Assembly (NCBI GenBank): GCA_035652815.1
Contig: DASRDB010000007.1
Coordinates: 1-35,976, forward strand
From: DASRDB01 sp035652815
GTDB lineage: Bacteria > Chloroflexota > Ktedonobacteria > Ktedonobacterales > Ktedonobacteraceae
DNA: 35,976 nucleotides
Reading direction: 5' to 3'
A model generated the notes under the pieces. That model saw only the letters and a list, made by a program, of their open reading frames with translations. It did no database searches and had not been told where the DNA came from. Below are positions 14,958 through 23,226 of this stretch, piece after piece. Each line of letters starts with the position of its first letter. Position 1 is the stretch's first letter. Made by a program: the position numbers and the translations under genes.

Positions 14958-16130
14958 ATGGCTCTAACCATAGGTATTATCGGTCTTCCACAAAGCGGGA
15001 AGACATCACTTTTTAACGCTGTCACCAAAGCTGGCGCGCCCATCAGCAACTACGCCACCAGCACCGTGCAGGCCAATTTCGCGGTCGTGCAGGTTCCCGA
15101 CTCGCGCCTGCAGCCGCTCGCCGATATCTTTCACCCGCGCAAATTGACCCCCGCCACCGTCGAATTTGTCGATGTCGCGGGCGTCGGTCAGCACGCCTCA
15201 GACGAAAAGCGCGAGGGCCTGAGCGCCGAATTTATCGGCCACATTCGCAACGCCGACGCGCTCGCCATCGTCCTGCGCACCTTCGAGAACCCTAACGTGC
15301 CACCCATCGAAGACAGCATCAATCCTGTGCGCGACCTGGACAACCTGAATACCGAACTGGCTTTGACCGACCTTTCGACGGTCGAAAAGCGTATCGAGCG
15401 CACCACCAAAGCCGCCAAGTCAGGCGACAAAAAGTACCAGCAGGAACTCGACATCCTGCGCCTGCTCCAACAGTCCCTCAACGACCTGAAGCCCGTGAGC
15501 CAGCTTGAACTGCTGCCTCAGGATCAGGCTGTGATAAAAGAACTCTTCCTGCTCACCGCCAAACCGCGCATGTATGTCCTCAACGTCAGCGAAGACGTGC
15601 TTGGCGCGGCCTCTGACCTGCTCGACCGCATCGCCGCCGGAGAAGAGATCGACCCCAATAAGCAAGAGGGCGAACTGCGCTGGGTTGCCATCCTGGGCAA
15701 ACGCGCCAAAGACGAGCAGACCGAAATCGTCGCCGTCTCCGCCCGCCTGGAAGCCGAACTCGCCGAACTGCCGGAAGAGGACGCCGCCGAATATCTCGAA
15801 TCGCTCGGCCTGCCAAAACTCGGCGCTGACCGTGTCATCCAGGTTGGCTACCGCCTGCTCAACCTGATTACCTTCCTCACCGCAGGCGAAGACGAGGTGC
15901 GGGCATGGACCGTCACCAAAGGCGCGAAAGCACCTGAAGCCGCCGGAAAAATCCATTCCGATATCGAACGGGGCTTCATCCGCGCCGAAGTCACCCACTA
16001 CGACGACTTCATGGAGGCAGGCGGTTCCTTTGCCGCCGCCGCTAAAAAAGGCGTGCAGCGTCTCGAAGGCAAAGACTACGTCGTCAAAGACGGCGACATC
16101 ATTCACTTCCGCTTTAACGTCGGGAGATAA
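14958..16130 (+). CDS. ychF: Ribosome-associated P-loop ATPase YchF/OLA1
   Basis: A 390-residue Obg-family P-loop protein. G1 is GLPQSGKTS (9-17), G3 is DVAG, and the usual NKxD base-recognition motif is replaced by NVSE (209-212), the change that makes YchF prefer ATP over GTP. A coiled-coil insert (about 125-190, with KRIERTTKAAKSGDKKYQQEL) and a C-terminal TGS domain (from LITFLTAGEDEVRAW) follow in the usual order. The end, KDGDIIHFRFNV, is typical. YchF binds ribosomes and influences translation and stress responses. ATG 14958 has GGGAGA upstream. The gene is monocistronic, ending before a type A hairpin. Confidence 0.97.
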   Translation: MALTIGIIGLPQSGKTSLFNAVTKAGAPISNYATSTVQANFAVVQVPDSRLQPLADIFHPRKLTPATVEFVDVAGVGQHASDEKREGLSAEFIGHIRNADALAIVLRTFENPNVPPIEDSINPVRDLDNLNTELALTDLSTVEKRIERTTKAAKSGDKKYQQELDILRLLQQSLNDLKPVSQLELLPQDQAVIKELFLLTAKPRMYVLNVSEDVLGAASDLLDRIAAGEEIDPNKQEGELRWVAILGKRAKDEQTEIVAVSARLEAELAELPEEDAAEYLESLGLPKLGADRVIQVGYRLLNLITFLTAGEDEVRAWTVTKGAKAPEAAGKIHSDIERGFIRAEVTHYDDFMEAGGSFAAAAKKGVQRLEGKDYVVKDGDIIHFRFNVGR

Positions 16131-16147
16131 AATAGGCTGCTCTAATA

Positions 16148-16219
16148 TGTCATGCTGAGCGAAAGCGAAGCATCTCGGCGGGCCTGGACACAGATGCTTC
16201 GCTTTCGCTCAGCATGACA
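16148..16219. repeat. Type A inverted repeat, compensated variant
   Basis: Arms at 16148-16175 and 16192-16219 are perfectly complementary over 28 bases with a 16-base loop. Compared with the common form, ATCCT...AGGAT inside each arm has become ATGCT...AGCAT, keeping the pairing, and the centre is GAGCGAAAGCGA. It starts 17 bases after the ychF stop. Confidence 0.9.
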
Positions 16220-16273
16220 TGTTTGATACTCCCTCCCAATTAATCAAACTTCATAATTTACCCGAAAGGCTGG

Positions 16274-17230
16274 CTAATCCCTACATTTTTCGCGCCCTAA
16301 AGAAACCAGCCCGACGCCCGAAAGAATGGTCAGCATCGCTACAATACCCAACAGCGTGATATGCTCGCCTGCCAGCGCCACGCCGAGTCCCACCGCTACC
16401 AACGGATTGACATAGGCATAGCTAGTTGCTACTGCAGGCCGGGTGTAGCGTAGCAAGTAGCCATATGCACTGAAAGCGATGAGCGAGCCGCCCACAATGA
16501 GATAGATCATTGCGCCAAGTGGCCTCGGCCCTGGAATGCTGGTCATTCTTTCGCCAAGTCCGGCCCCAACGATAAAGAGCAGCACGCCACCAGCTACCAT
16601 CTGTGCAGCACTCGCCATCAACCCCTTTGGACTTGGCAAATGCTGACTCAAAATCGATCCCAAAGCCCAGCTTACCGGTGAAATAAGCAGGATAATCGCG
16701 CCAAGCGGATTCGCCCTGAAACCATTCTCAAGGTTCAACAGCACTAATCCAGCAAAACCTACTGCTAGCCCGCACCATTCTAACGGTCGAGGCCAGCGTC
16801 CAAACAGTCCCGAGAACAGGGCCGCCCACAAGGGTATTGCTCCAAGCGCCAGCGCCGCCAGCCCCGACGACACCCATTGCTCCGCGTAAACCACACCGCC
16901 ATTGCCTATCAACAACAACAACCCGCCAACCACAAGCGCGCCAAACCACTGCGCCCGTGTAGGCCCTTTGTGGCCGCGTAACCGCAAAAAGACATAGAGA
17001 ATGACGCCTGCAATCAGTTGTCTAAATCCTGCCACAAAAAGCGGCGGGAACCCCTCCAGGGAGACACGCATCGCCAGATACGTACCACCCCAGAGGGTGT
17101 AGAGCGATAACAGCGAGAGAATAACCAGCCAGCGGTTTGGTTTTTGCGCTACCAGTACATTCGTCGAAGAAGAGCCTGTTTCCTGTGAAAGATTTTCATG
17201 CGATGTTTTCTGAAGATCCATACGTTTCAT
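16274..17230 (-). CDS. EamA-family (DMT) exporter, YedA-like
   Basis: A 318-residue transporter with ten predicted membrane segments in two EamA repeats (about residues 33-165 and 175-310). The first repeat begins LYTLWGGTYLAMRVSLEGFPPLFVAGFRQLIAG, a form I associate with YedA-type metabolite exporters; the second includes SPVSWALGSILSQHLPSP and ATSYAYVNPLVAVGLGVALAGE. Residues 1-32 are a polar Ser/Thr/Gln-rich extension facing the cytoplasm. Members of this family export amino acids and other small metabolites; the substrate here is unknown. It starts 12 bases after the stop of the 44-residue membrane protein and lacks a strong binding site of its own, suggesting coupling to it. Confidence 0.9.
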   Translation of the reverse strand: MKRMDLQKTSHENLSQETGSSSTNVLVAQKPNRWLVILSLLSLYTLWGGTYLAMRVSLEGFPPLFVAGFRQLIAGVILYVFLRLRGHKGPTRAQWFGALVVGGLLLLIGNGGVVYAEQWVSSGLAALALGAIPLWAALFSGLFGRWPRPLEWCGLAVGFAGLVLLNLENGFRANPLGAIILLISPVSWALGSILSQHLPSPKGLMASAAQMVAGGVLLFIVGAGLGERMTSIPGPRPLGAMIYLIVGGSLIAFSAYGYLLRYTRPAVATSYAYVNPLVAVGLGVALAGEHITLLGIVAMLTILSGVGLVSLGREKCRD

Positions 17231-17242
17231 GTTATAACCCGA

Positions 17243-17377
17243 TTAGTGAAAACCATGCCAGAGCTGACGCCGCTCCCACTCGGGACTATTCAGTCCGTCG
17301 CGGCTATCCACACCCCAAAAATGAGCGGCGACATCGAGTAATGCCAGCCAGAAAATTATTGCAAACAACGTCATCAT
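17243..17377 (-). CDS. 44-residue single-TM protein ending in SPEWERR motif
   Basis: A very small gene starting at ATG 17377 with an excellent site (GGAAGG) just upstream. The protein has one membrane helix (MMTLFAIIFWLALLDVAAHFWG) and a polar tail, WGVDSRDGLNSPEWERRQ, then LWHGFH. I recall similar short proteins with a WGxDSRxGxxSPEWERR tail in Chloroflexota, which argues that this is a real conserved gene and not a chance frame. A longer frame to 17431 exists but lacks a binding site. It directly precedes the EamA exporter gene on the same strand. The function is unknown. Confidence 0.65.
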   Translation of the reverse strand: MMTLFAIIFWLALLDVAAHFWGVDSRDGLNSPEWERRQLWHGFH

Positions 17378-17554
17378 GTCCTTCCTCTCCGGTTGTAAGT
17401 GGGCAACCGTAAACAGTAACAGGTGAGGCATCTACATGCATGATGCTACGAGGACGCGCTACATGAGGATTACTCGTGCCGCTTACCAATCTATAGTAAC
17501 AGGAAAATGCGGCTCATCCTACAGCCAAAACGAGGATATTGAAACGAAATTGGC

Positions 17555-18592
17555 CTACTTACCTCTGGCTTCTTGCTCCAGCAACTTCTTTTTGCGCTCC
17601 GACCCCCACCTGTATCCATCAACGCGACCGTTACTATGAATCACGCGATGACATGGCACTACGATAGCCACCGGATTATTCGCGCAGGCATTGGCAACAG
17701 CGCGCACCGCCTTTGGCTGACCCATGGCTTTTGCGATCTGGCTATAAGAAGCAGTCTGACCATAGGGGATGTTGCGCAATTCCTGCCAGACGCGCCACTG
17801 GAAGGCTGTCGCCTGTACATCAATAGGCAGGTCAAGATGCGGCTCCTGTCCCTCGAGATGGCGCACTATCGCGCTCACCCAACGGCTCAAAGCATCGTTC
17901 TCGCCATCTCGTTGAATCTCTGCGCGGGCGTATTCCTCTTTCAAAGCTGCTTCCAGTTGTGCATCGTCATCGCCTATACAGACCGCGCATACGCCCTTTT
18001 CCGTTGCGCCAACAAGCAGGCGACCGAGGGGAGAATCCACGATAGTATAGCGAATATGCATGCCCTTGCCGCCGTTGCGGTACGCGGTCGGCGTCATGCC
18101 CAGTTGTTCGGGAGCGCGTTCATACAGCCGACTGCTTGAGCTAAACCCTACTTCATATAACGCGCCTGTCACGGTTTCACCTTCTTTCAATTGCTCTTTT
18201 AACTGTTCCAGCCGTTTTGCCTCGGCATACTGACGCGGCGAAATGCCCATCACCCGCTTGAAAACCCGTTGTAAATGAAATGGACTCAGGCCAACCTGTG
18301 CGCCCAGTTCTTCCAGCCCGGCCTCCAGATGTTCCTCAATATAACGGCAAGTCTGCTGCACTATCTCAAGCTGTGGGTCTCCATGCTTCGGTGAGCAGCG
18401 TTTGCATGGCCGAAATCCAGCCTCTTCCGCCTCTTCTGGTCGCGCAAAAAACACCACCTGCTCCCGCTTCGGCTTGCGCGACGAACACGAAGGATTGCAG
18501 TAAATCCCCGTTGAACGTACAGCGTATACAAAGCGCCCATTTGAACTACGGTCCCTGTTTAAAACAGCCTGCCAATAATCTTCTTCATACAT
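17555..18592 (-). CDS. ada: Ada: methylation-responsive activator and O6-methylguanine methyltransferase
   Basis: A 345-residue two-part DNA repair protein. The N-terminal Zn domain has Cys32, Cys36, Cys63 and Cys66 (GIYCNPSCSSRKP and RPCKRC); Cys32 corresponds to the methylphosphotriester acceptor. An AraC-type HTH region follows (about 75-170: LEELGAQVGLSPFHLQRVFKRVMGISP). The C-terminal methyltransferase domain (about 178-340) has IPYGQTASYSQIA and the suicide site PCHRV with Cys314. It removes methyl groups from DNA and, when methylated, activates transcription. The gene is isolated; no classical Ada box was found near its start. An AGGAGC lies upstream of ATG 18592, somewhat far. Confidence 0.96.
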   Translation of the reverse strand: MYEEDYWQAVLNRDRSSNGRFVYAVRSTGIYCNPSCSSRKPKREQVVFFARPEEAEEAGFRPCKRCSPKHGDPQLEIVQQTCRYIEEHLEAGLEELGAQVGLSPFHLQRVFKRVMGISPRQYAEAKRLEQLKEQLKEGETVTGALYEVGFSSSSRLYERAPEQLGMTPTAYRNGGKGMHIRYTIVDSPLGRLLVGATEKGVCAVCIGDDDAQLEAALKEEYARAEIQRDGENDALSRWVSAIVRHLEGQEPHLDLPIDVQATAFQWRVWQELRNIPYGQTASYSQIAKAMGQPKAVRAVANACANNPVAIVVPCHRVIHSNGRVDGYRWGSERKKKLLEQEARGK

Positions 18593-18704
18593 AGCTGCTT
18601 GCTCCTGCTTTTCTCACATCTCACAGTGCAATAATAGGCTATTTGGAGGGAGAATGCTATCCGTTTCTTGCGCTGGAATTGGGATATTATAAAAACTACT
18701 CGCC

Positions 18705-18774
18705 TGTCATCCTGAGCGCAGCGAAGGATCTCCGTCTCCCAGCCTGGAGATCCTTCGCTGCGCTCAGGATGACA
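18705..18774. repeat. Type A inverted repeat between ada and the M20 gene
   Basis: Arms at 18705-18731 and 18748-18774 are perfectly complementary over 27 bases with a 16-base loop. A decayed extra half (GGGATGACATGAGAG, 18801-18815) follows. The 312 bases between ada and the next gene hold only this and the promoter at 18852. Confidence 0.9.
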
Positions 18775-18851
18775 TTTGAAGGCCAGTTTGTAATGGCATT
18801 CGGGATGACATGAGAGAAGGTTTTTTTCATGGCAGTCCATTCTTTCTCACG

Positions 18852-18860
18852 TGATACAAT
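18852..18860 (+). promoter_or_regulatory. Extended -10 promoter candidate for the amidohydrolase gene
   Basis: TGATACAAT, a TGn-extended -10, with no clear -35. It would place the start near 18867, about 38 bases before the ATG. Confidence 0.35.
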
Positions 18861-18904
18861 AACTCCAGGAGAAAACCCTGTATTTGTACCCCTCTGGAGG
18901 TTCC

Positions 18905-20098
18905 ATGTCCAATAATTCCGACCGCTTGAAATCTGATATTGATGAACTCGTTCCCGACCTGATCGCCATGCGCCGCGACCTGCATGAACATCCCGAACTG
19001 GCGTTTGAAGAGGTGCGCACTTCAGGCATTGTGGCTCAACGCCTGCGTTCGCTTGGCCTTGAAGTGCAGACAGGCATAGCGAAAACGGGCGTGGTTGGCC
19101 TGTTGCGCGGCGAAAAGAGCGAACCGGGCGCAAAGACCATCGCCATTCGCGCCGATATGGACGCGCTGCCCATCTACGAACTGAACGAGATCGATTATCG
19201 CTCGCAGGTCGATGGCAAGATGCATGCCTGCGGCCACGATGGACACACCTCCATCCTGCTCGCGGTAGCCGATATTTTAACCAAACGGAAAGACGAACTG
19301 GCTGGCAACGTCAAGTTTGTCTTCCAGCCTGCCGAAGAGAAGATTGGCGGGGCCGAGCCAATGGTCAAAGAAGGTGCAATGAATGGTGTGGATGGGATCA
19401 TTGGACTGCACCTCATCAGTGATTACCAGGTGGGTCGGGTTGGCGTGCGCTCCGGCCCTGTCTTCGCCAGCGCCGACCGCTTCATCCTGCGGGTGACAGG
19501 CAAAGGTGGTCACGCGGCCATGCCGGAAACGACTGTTGACCCTATCGTCATCTCGGCCTATATCGTCACCGCCCTGCAAACGCTTATCAGTCGCGAGACC
19601 TCGCCTTTCAGTCCTGCGGTCATCACCATTGGCAGGATCGAGGCTGGCACGGCCTTCAACATCATTCCGCAAACGGCGGAGATGCACGGCACGATGCGCG
19701 CCTTCTCGAAAGAGCATCGCGAAAAGTTGATTCGCCGCATTTCAGAGGTCGCGACCGGCATCGCCAGCGCAATGGGCGGCTCCTGCGAAGCCGATTTTAT
19801 GGATGGCTGTCCGCCATGCGTCAACGACCCGAAGATGACCGAACTGGTAGAGCATGCCGCCGTTGCCACCGTTGGCGAGCAAAACGTGGATACGAACGAG
19901 GAAGTAATGACCACCGGCAGCGACGATATGGCCTGCTTCCTGGAAGCCGTCCCTGGCTGCTACTTCATCGTCGGGGCCAGAAATCCCGACAAAGGGGCCA
20001 AATATCCGCATCATCACCCAAACTTCAATATCGACGAAGACGCCCTACCCATCGCCGTTGAGGTTCTTTCACGCGCCGCGATGGACTTTTTGAAATAA
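18905..20098 (+). CDS. M20 family metal-dependent amidohydrolase (N-acyl amino acid / hippurate type)
   Basis: A 397-residue cytoplasmic peptidase-fold enzyme that cleaves N-acyl amino acids or similar amides with two metal ions. Family blocks are RRDLHEHPELAFEE, IAIRADMDALP, HACGHDGH (Cys109, His111 as metal ligands), FQPAEEKIGGA with the catalytic Glu pair, IGLHL with another His, and HHHPNFNIDEDALP near the end. The dimerisation domain lies between about 185 and 300. The start is ATG 18905, with GGAGG directly upstream; the TTG 21 bases earlier is not needed. The gene is monocistronic, ending just before a 36-bp type B palindrome. The exact acyl group and amino acid are unknown. Confidence 0.93.
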   Translation: MSNNSDRLKSDIDELVPDLIAMRRDLHEHPELAFEEVRTSGIVAQRLRSLGLEVQTGIAKTGVVGLLRGEKSEPGAKTIAIRADMDALPIYELNEIDYRSQVDGKMHACGHDGHTSILLAVADILTKRKDELAGNVKFVFQPAEEKIGGAEPMVKEGAMNGVDGIIGLHLISDYQVGRVGVRSGPVFASADRFILRVTGKGGHAAMPETTVDPIVISAYIVTALQTLISRETSPFSPAVITIGRIEAGTAFNIIPQTAEMHGTMRAFSKEHREKLIRRISEVATGIASAMGGSCEADFMDGCPPCVNDPKMTELVEHAAVATVGEQNVDTNEEVMTTGSDDMACFLEAVPGCYFIVGARNPDKGAKYPHHHPNFNIDEDALPIAVEVLSRAAMDFLK

Positions 20099-20186
20099 GG
20101 TGTTGTAGGGACGCGATTCATCGCGTCCTGCCTGGAATGCATGTGGATGGCAGGCAGGACGCGATGAATCGCGTCCCTACAACACC
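20099..20186. repeat. Perfect 36-bp type B inverted repeat
   Basis: Arms at 20099-20134 and 20151-20186 are exact complements with a 16-base loop. Each arm also contains its own stem-loop, GGACGCGA-ttca-TCGCGTCC, so the element is a palindrome of palindromes. It starts immediately after the amidohydrolase stop. From 20187 to 20328 there is nothing beyond the ribosome binding site of the next gene. Confidence 0.9.
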
Positions 20187-20328
20187 TGGGATATTCCTGA
20201 TACCATACCACGTCTCACAATCCCATCACACCCATGAGAAAAAACGCCACAAGCTCATTTGCTGATTCGTTGTAATGATAGAATATGCTTAATAGCTTTT
20301 CAGTATTCAATTAAAGGAGATCGCCTTA

Positions 20329-22008
20329 GTGAAGATTACATTCCTGGGACAGGCTGGCATTTTTGTTGAAACACGATATGGAAGTATTCTCTGCGATCCC
20401 TGGTTCAACCCGGCGTACTTCGCATCCTGGTTCCCGTTTCCCAGCAATGAAAAGGTAGACCGCGAGGCCATCTCGCGTCCAACATATCTCTATCTCTCGC
20501 ACCTGCATCATGACCACTTCGATCCACAGTTCTTGCGCGATGAGGTCTGGAAGGAAGCAACCGTCATCCTGCCGGACTATCCCTTGAACCTGCTGGAGCG
20601 CCGCCTGCGCGAACTCGGCTTCACCAAATTTCTTTTCACCAAAAACACGGTTCCGGTGGAAGTCGATGGCCTGCGCTTCATGGTCATGGCGATGACCGCG
20701 CCTATCGATGGGCCGCTCGGCGACTCCACGCTGCTGATCGATGACGGCGAGGTGCGCCTGCTCAACCAGAACGACTCGCGCCCCATCGACCTTGACATGC
20801 TCAACAGCTTCGGCCCGTTCGATGCCCATTTCGTGCAGTTCTCAGGCGCGATCTGGTATCCGATGGTCTATCGCTTCCCTGAGAAGATGATGCAGGCGCT
20901 AGGTCGCAAAAAGCGCGAAAACGAGATGGCCCGCGCCTTGCGCTACATCCGCGAAATTAAGGCAACCCATGTCGTTCCCTCGGCAGGCCCGCCCTGTTTC
21001 CTGGACGACCACCTTTTCAGCTTCAACGATTTCGATCGCGACCCGACCAATACGTTTCCCGATCAAACTGTGTTCATCGAATACGTGCAGGCTAACGGCC
21101 TCGACAATGGTCGCCTGATGATCCCTGGTACGGTTGGTATCCTGACCAAAGATTCGTTTACGATTGAACACCCCTTCCCGGATGAAGAGGTACAGGCCAT
21201 TTTCACCAATAAACGGGCCTACCTTGAAGCCTATAGAGAGCGGCAAAAACCCGTAATCGAGGCGTTGAAAGCCTCATGGCCTCGCGGACAGGTAGACATC
21301 CTCTCCTCGCTCCGTGACTGGTTCGAGCCATTGATGGAGATTGCCGACCTGACCGCCGTTGGTATCAATGGGCGCGTGGTGATCGACTGCGACGTACAGC
21401 AAATCGTGCTGGATTTCCACACGCGCAAGGTCTACGCCTGGAACGGCGAGGAGTGGGATTATCGCTTCCACATCGACCGCGCTCTGCTCGAATACTGCAT
21501 TCTTCACCATGAAGAGGACTGGATCAACCAGATTTTCCTCTCCTGCCGCTTCGAGGCCGAGCGCAAGGGAGCCTACAACGAATACGTCTACAACTTCTTC
21601 AAGTGCCTCTCGCCCGAACGCATCCAATACGCCGAGGGCTACTATTCGGAGAAATCCTCGGTGCAGCAGTTGTGGGAGAGTCACGGCTACCGCATCCAGC
21701 GCCGCTGCCCGCACCTGAAGGCCGACCTTGCCCGCTTCGGCAAAATTGAAAACGGGGTGCTGACCTGCACCATGCATGGCTGGCAATTCGAACTGGCTAC
21801 CGGGCGCTGCCTCACCTCAGAAGGCCACCCGCTCTATGCCCAGCCCATTGAAAAGGCCGAAGTTCCCGCCAGCAATGGACATGAATCAAATGGCCATGTT
21901 CAAACAGAAGCTGTCGAGGAGCCGCACGTGCAATATATCCGCACCAAATGCGATCAATGCTGGTACAATCCGAAAGATGTGAAATCGACAAAAACAGAGG
22001 TATCGTAA
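20329..22008 (+). CDS. Metallo-beta-lactamase fold fused to a C-terminal Rieske domain
   Basis: A 559-residue two-domain protein. The N-terminal part (about 1-260) is an MBL-fold hydrolase of UlaG/CMAH type: ITFLGQAGIFVE, ILCDPW, and LSHLHHDHFD with His58, His60, Asp62 and His63 as metal ligands. The C-terminal part has a Rieske [2Fe-2S] motif, Cys460-Pro-His462 and Cys480-x2-His483 (RCPHL and CTMHGW). The middle holds no motif that I recognise. CMP-Neu5Ac hydroxylase also combines MBL and Rieske modules, but with Rieske at the N-terminus. The start is GTG 20329, with AAAGGAGA upstream. A redox-linked hydrolase or oxygenase is plausible; substrate unknown. It is followed by a 20-bp terminator hairpin. 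Confidence 0.9.
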   Translation: MKITFLGQAGIFVETRYGSILCDPWFNPAYFASWFPFPSNEKVDREAISRPTYLYLSHLHHDHFDPQFLRDEVWKEATVILPDYPLNLLERRLRELGFTKFLFTKNTVPVEVDGLRFMVMAMTAPIDGPLGDSTLLIDDGEVRLLNQNDSRPIDLDMLNSFGPFDAHFVQFSGAIWYPMVYRFPEKMMQALGRKKRENEMARALRYIREIKATHVVPSAGPPCFLDDHLFSFNDFDRDPTNTFPDQTVFIEYVQANGLDNGRLMIPGTVGILTKDSFTIEHPFPDEEVQAIFTNKRAYLEAYRERQKPVIEALKASWPRGQVDILSSLRDWFEPLMEIADLTAVGINGRVVIDCDVQQIVLDFHTRKVYAWNGEEWDYRFHIDRALLEYCILHHEEDWINQIFLSCRFEAERKGAYNEYVYNFFKCLSPERIQYAEGYYSEKSSVQQLWESHGYRIQRRCPHLKADLARFGKIENGVLTCTMHGWQFELATGRCLTSEGHPLYAQPIEKAEVPASNGHESNGHVQTEAVEEPHVQYIRTKCDQCWYNPKDVKSTKTEVS

Positions 22009-22017
22009 GAAGCAAAA

Positions 22018-22059
22018 GAAAATTGGCTGGCAGTGCCGGGGCACTGCCAGCCAATTTTC
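22018..22059. terminator. 20-bp perfect hairpin after the MBL-Rieske gene
   Basis: GAAAATTGGCTGGCAGTGCC (22018-22037) pairs exactly with 22040-22059, leaving two unpaired bases. It starts 9 bases after the stop codon, and its downstream arm ends in TTTTC, as in an intrinsic terminator. Confidence 0.75.
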
Positions 22060-22488
22060 TTCCACTCCCCCCTGCCACAGCTTTACCGTTTTTGATTGGC
22101 TACATGAGAATAGCTTGGTGCGAACACTTGCGCACACATTCGGCTCTGGTGTCGCGGTACTCATATACGAGCTACATCGAAAAGAAAGAGGAAGTACTGA
22201 GAAATTGTTTTGGAATGCGAGGCGGTAATGCTGCATGGCCAAAAGAGCAAGATGGGAGAAGTTTTTGCGCAGGTTTGACGGTAGCATGTCTTGCATGCAA
22301 TGAGGGAGCGGAAGATATTTGTAAAGCCCATCCTGGCGATTCTCGCACATGAGCAGGAAGAGGCGATCAGCTTCGGCCCGTCATAGAGCGGGCCAATGTG
22401 AGCTGTGAGATTGTGGTAGCTGAAAGCTAACGCCGGGCCGCTACGATTGATATGCTAGAATAGATGTTTGAATTCCGAGGAGGAGCTT
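22060..22488. other. Intergenic region without a recognisable gene
   Basis: About 430 bases. Open frames on both strands here are unlike any family I know and have no ribosome binding site. A 28-codon frame from ATG 22300 (MRERKIFVKPILAILAHEQ) might be a gene remnant. GAGGAGGAG at the end belongs to the next gene. Confidence 0.5.
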
Positions 22489-23193
22489 ATGAGCCAGCAT
22501 GCCGTGAAGCGTCTTTATCTGATGCAGGTTGGGTCCATGCCGCACTACCAGATTCCGATTGTGTGCTATCTGGTGCAAACGGGTGACGGCAAAAATATTC
22601 TGATTGACAGTGGTCTACCGGAAATGATGCCTGAAGGAGAATCGGAGTTCGAGAATGGGCAGGACGTGATCGAGCAGTTGGCGAGCATTGGCTTAAAACC
22701 GGACGATATTGAGACCGTCATTTCGACGCATTATGATATCGACCATGCCGGAAGACATGCGGCATTCACGAAGGCGCACTATGTTGTTCAGCGGGTGCAT
22801 CATGTGGATGCGGCGGGCAACCAACGTTTTGCTGCCAATCGACCTCAATGGGATCAACCAATGGAGCGCATTCGGCTGGTGGACGGGGACACGGAATTGC
22901 TGCCAGGGCTGGAGCTGATTGAGACGAGCGGGCATGTGCCGGGACATCAATCGGTGCTGGTGCGGCTGCCCAAAACGGGGGCGATTTTATTGCCGATTGA
23001 CGCGGTCCCCTTCAGCGAGGGCTTTACCCGTGACGTGCAGGACGACGGGAGCAACCCGGACGCCGAAGCGATCCACGCCAGTACGATCAAACTGCTTGAT
23101 CTGGTCGAACGGGAGCAGATCGGGCTGGTAATTTTCGGTCATGACAAGCAGCAGTGGGAAGGGCTGAAAAAGCTGCCGGAGTATTACGAGTGA
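22489..23193 (+). CDS. MBL-fold hydrolase, N-acyl homoserine lactonase-like
   Basis: A 234-residue metallo-beta-lactamase-fold protein resembling AHL lactonases of the AiiA/AttM group in layout (YLVQTGDGKNILIDSG, then VISTHYDIDHAGRH, TSGHVPGHQSVL, LPIDAV, IFGHD). The classical HxHxDH motif reads His81-Tyr-Asp83-Ile-Asp85-His86, so the second His is replaced by Asp. The other likely ligands, His149, Asp171 and the His in FGHD, are present. The start is ATG 22489, directly after GAGGAGGAG. The change may alter metal content or activity; lactone cleavage is only one option. It stands alone and converges with the VOC gene. Confidence 0.85.
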   Translation: MSQHAVKRLYLMQVGSMPHYQIPIVCYLVQTGDGKNILIDSGLPEMMPEGESEFENGQDVIEQLASIGLKPDDIETVISTHYDIDHAGRHAAFTKAHYVVQRVHHVDAAGNQRFAANRPQWDQPMERIRLVDGDTELLPGLELIETSGHVPGHQSVLVRLPKTGAILLPIDAVPFSEGFTRDVQDDGSNPDAEAIHASTIKLLDLVEREQIGLVIFGHDKQQWEGLKKLPEYYE

Positions 23194-23226
23194 GTCCAGC
23201 AGCGCTCCACGTGAAAGCGCAGCGAC

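Noticed and set aside
21886..22352. Long frames on both strands past the MBL-Rieske gene
   Set aside because: They overlap the real gene or the terminator hairpin and have no start signals.
22489..23193. Quorum quenching as the definite role of the MBL protein
   Set aside because: The altered metal motif and the lack of context make lactonase activity only one possibility.
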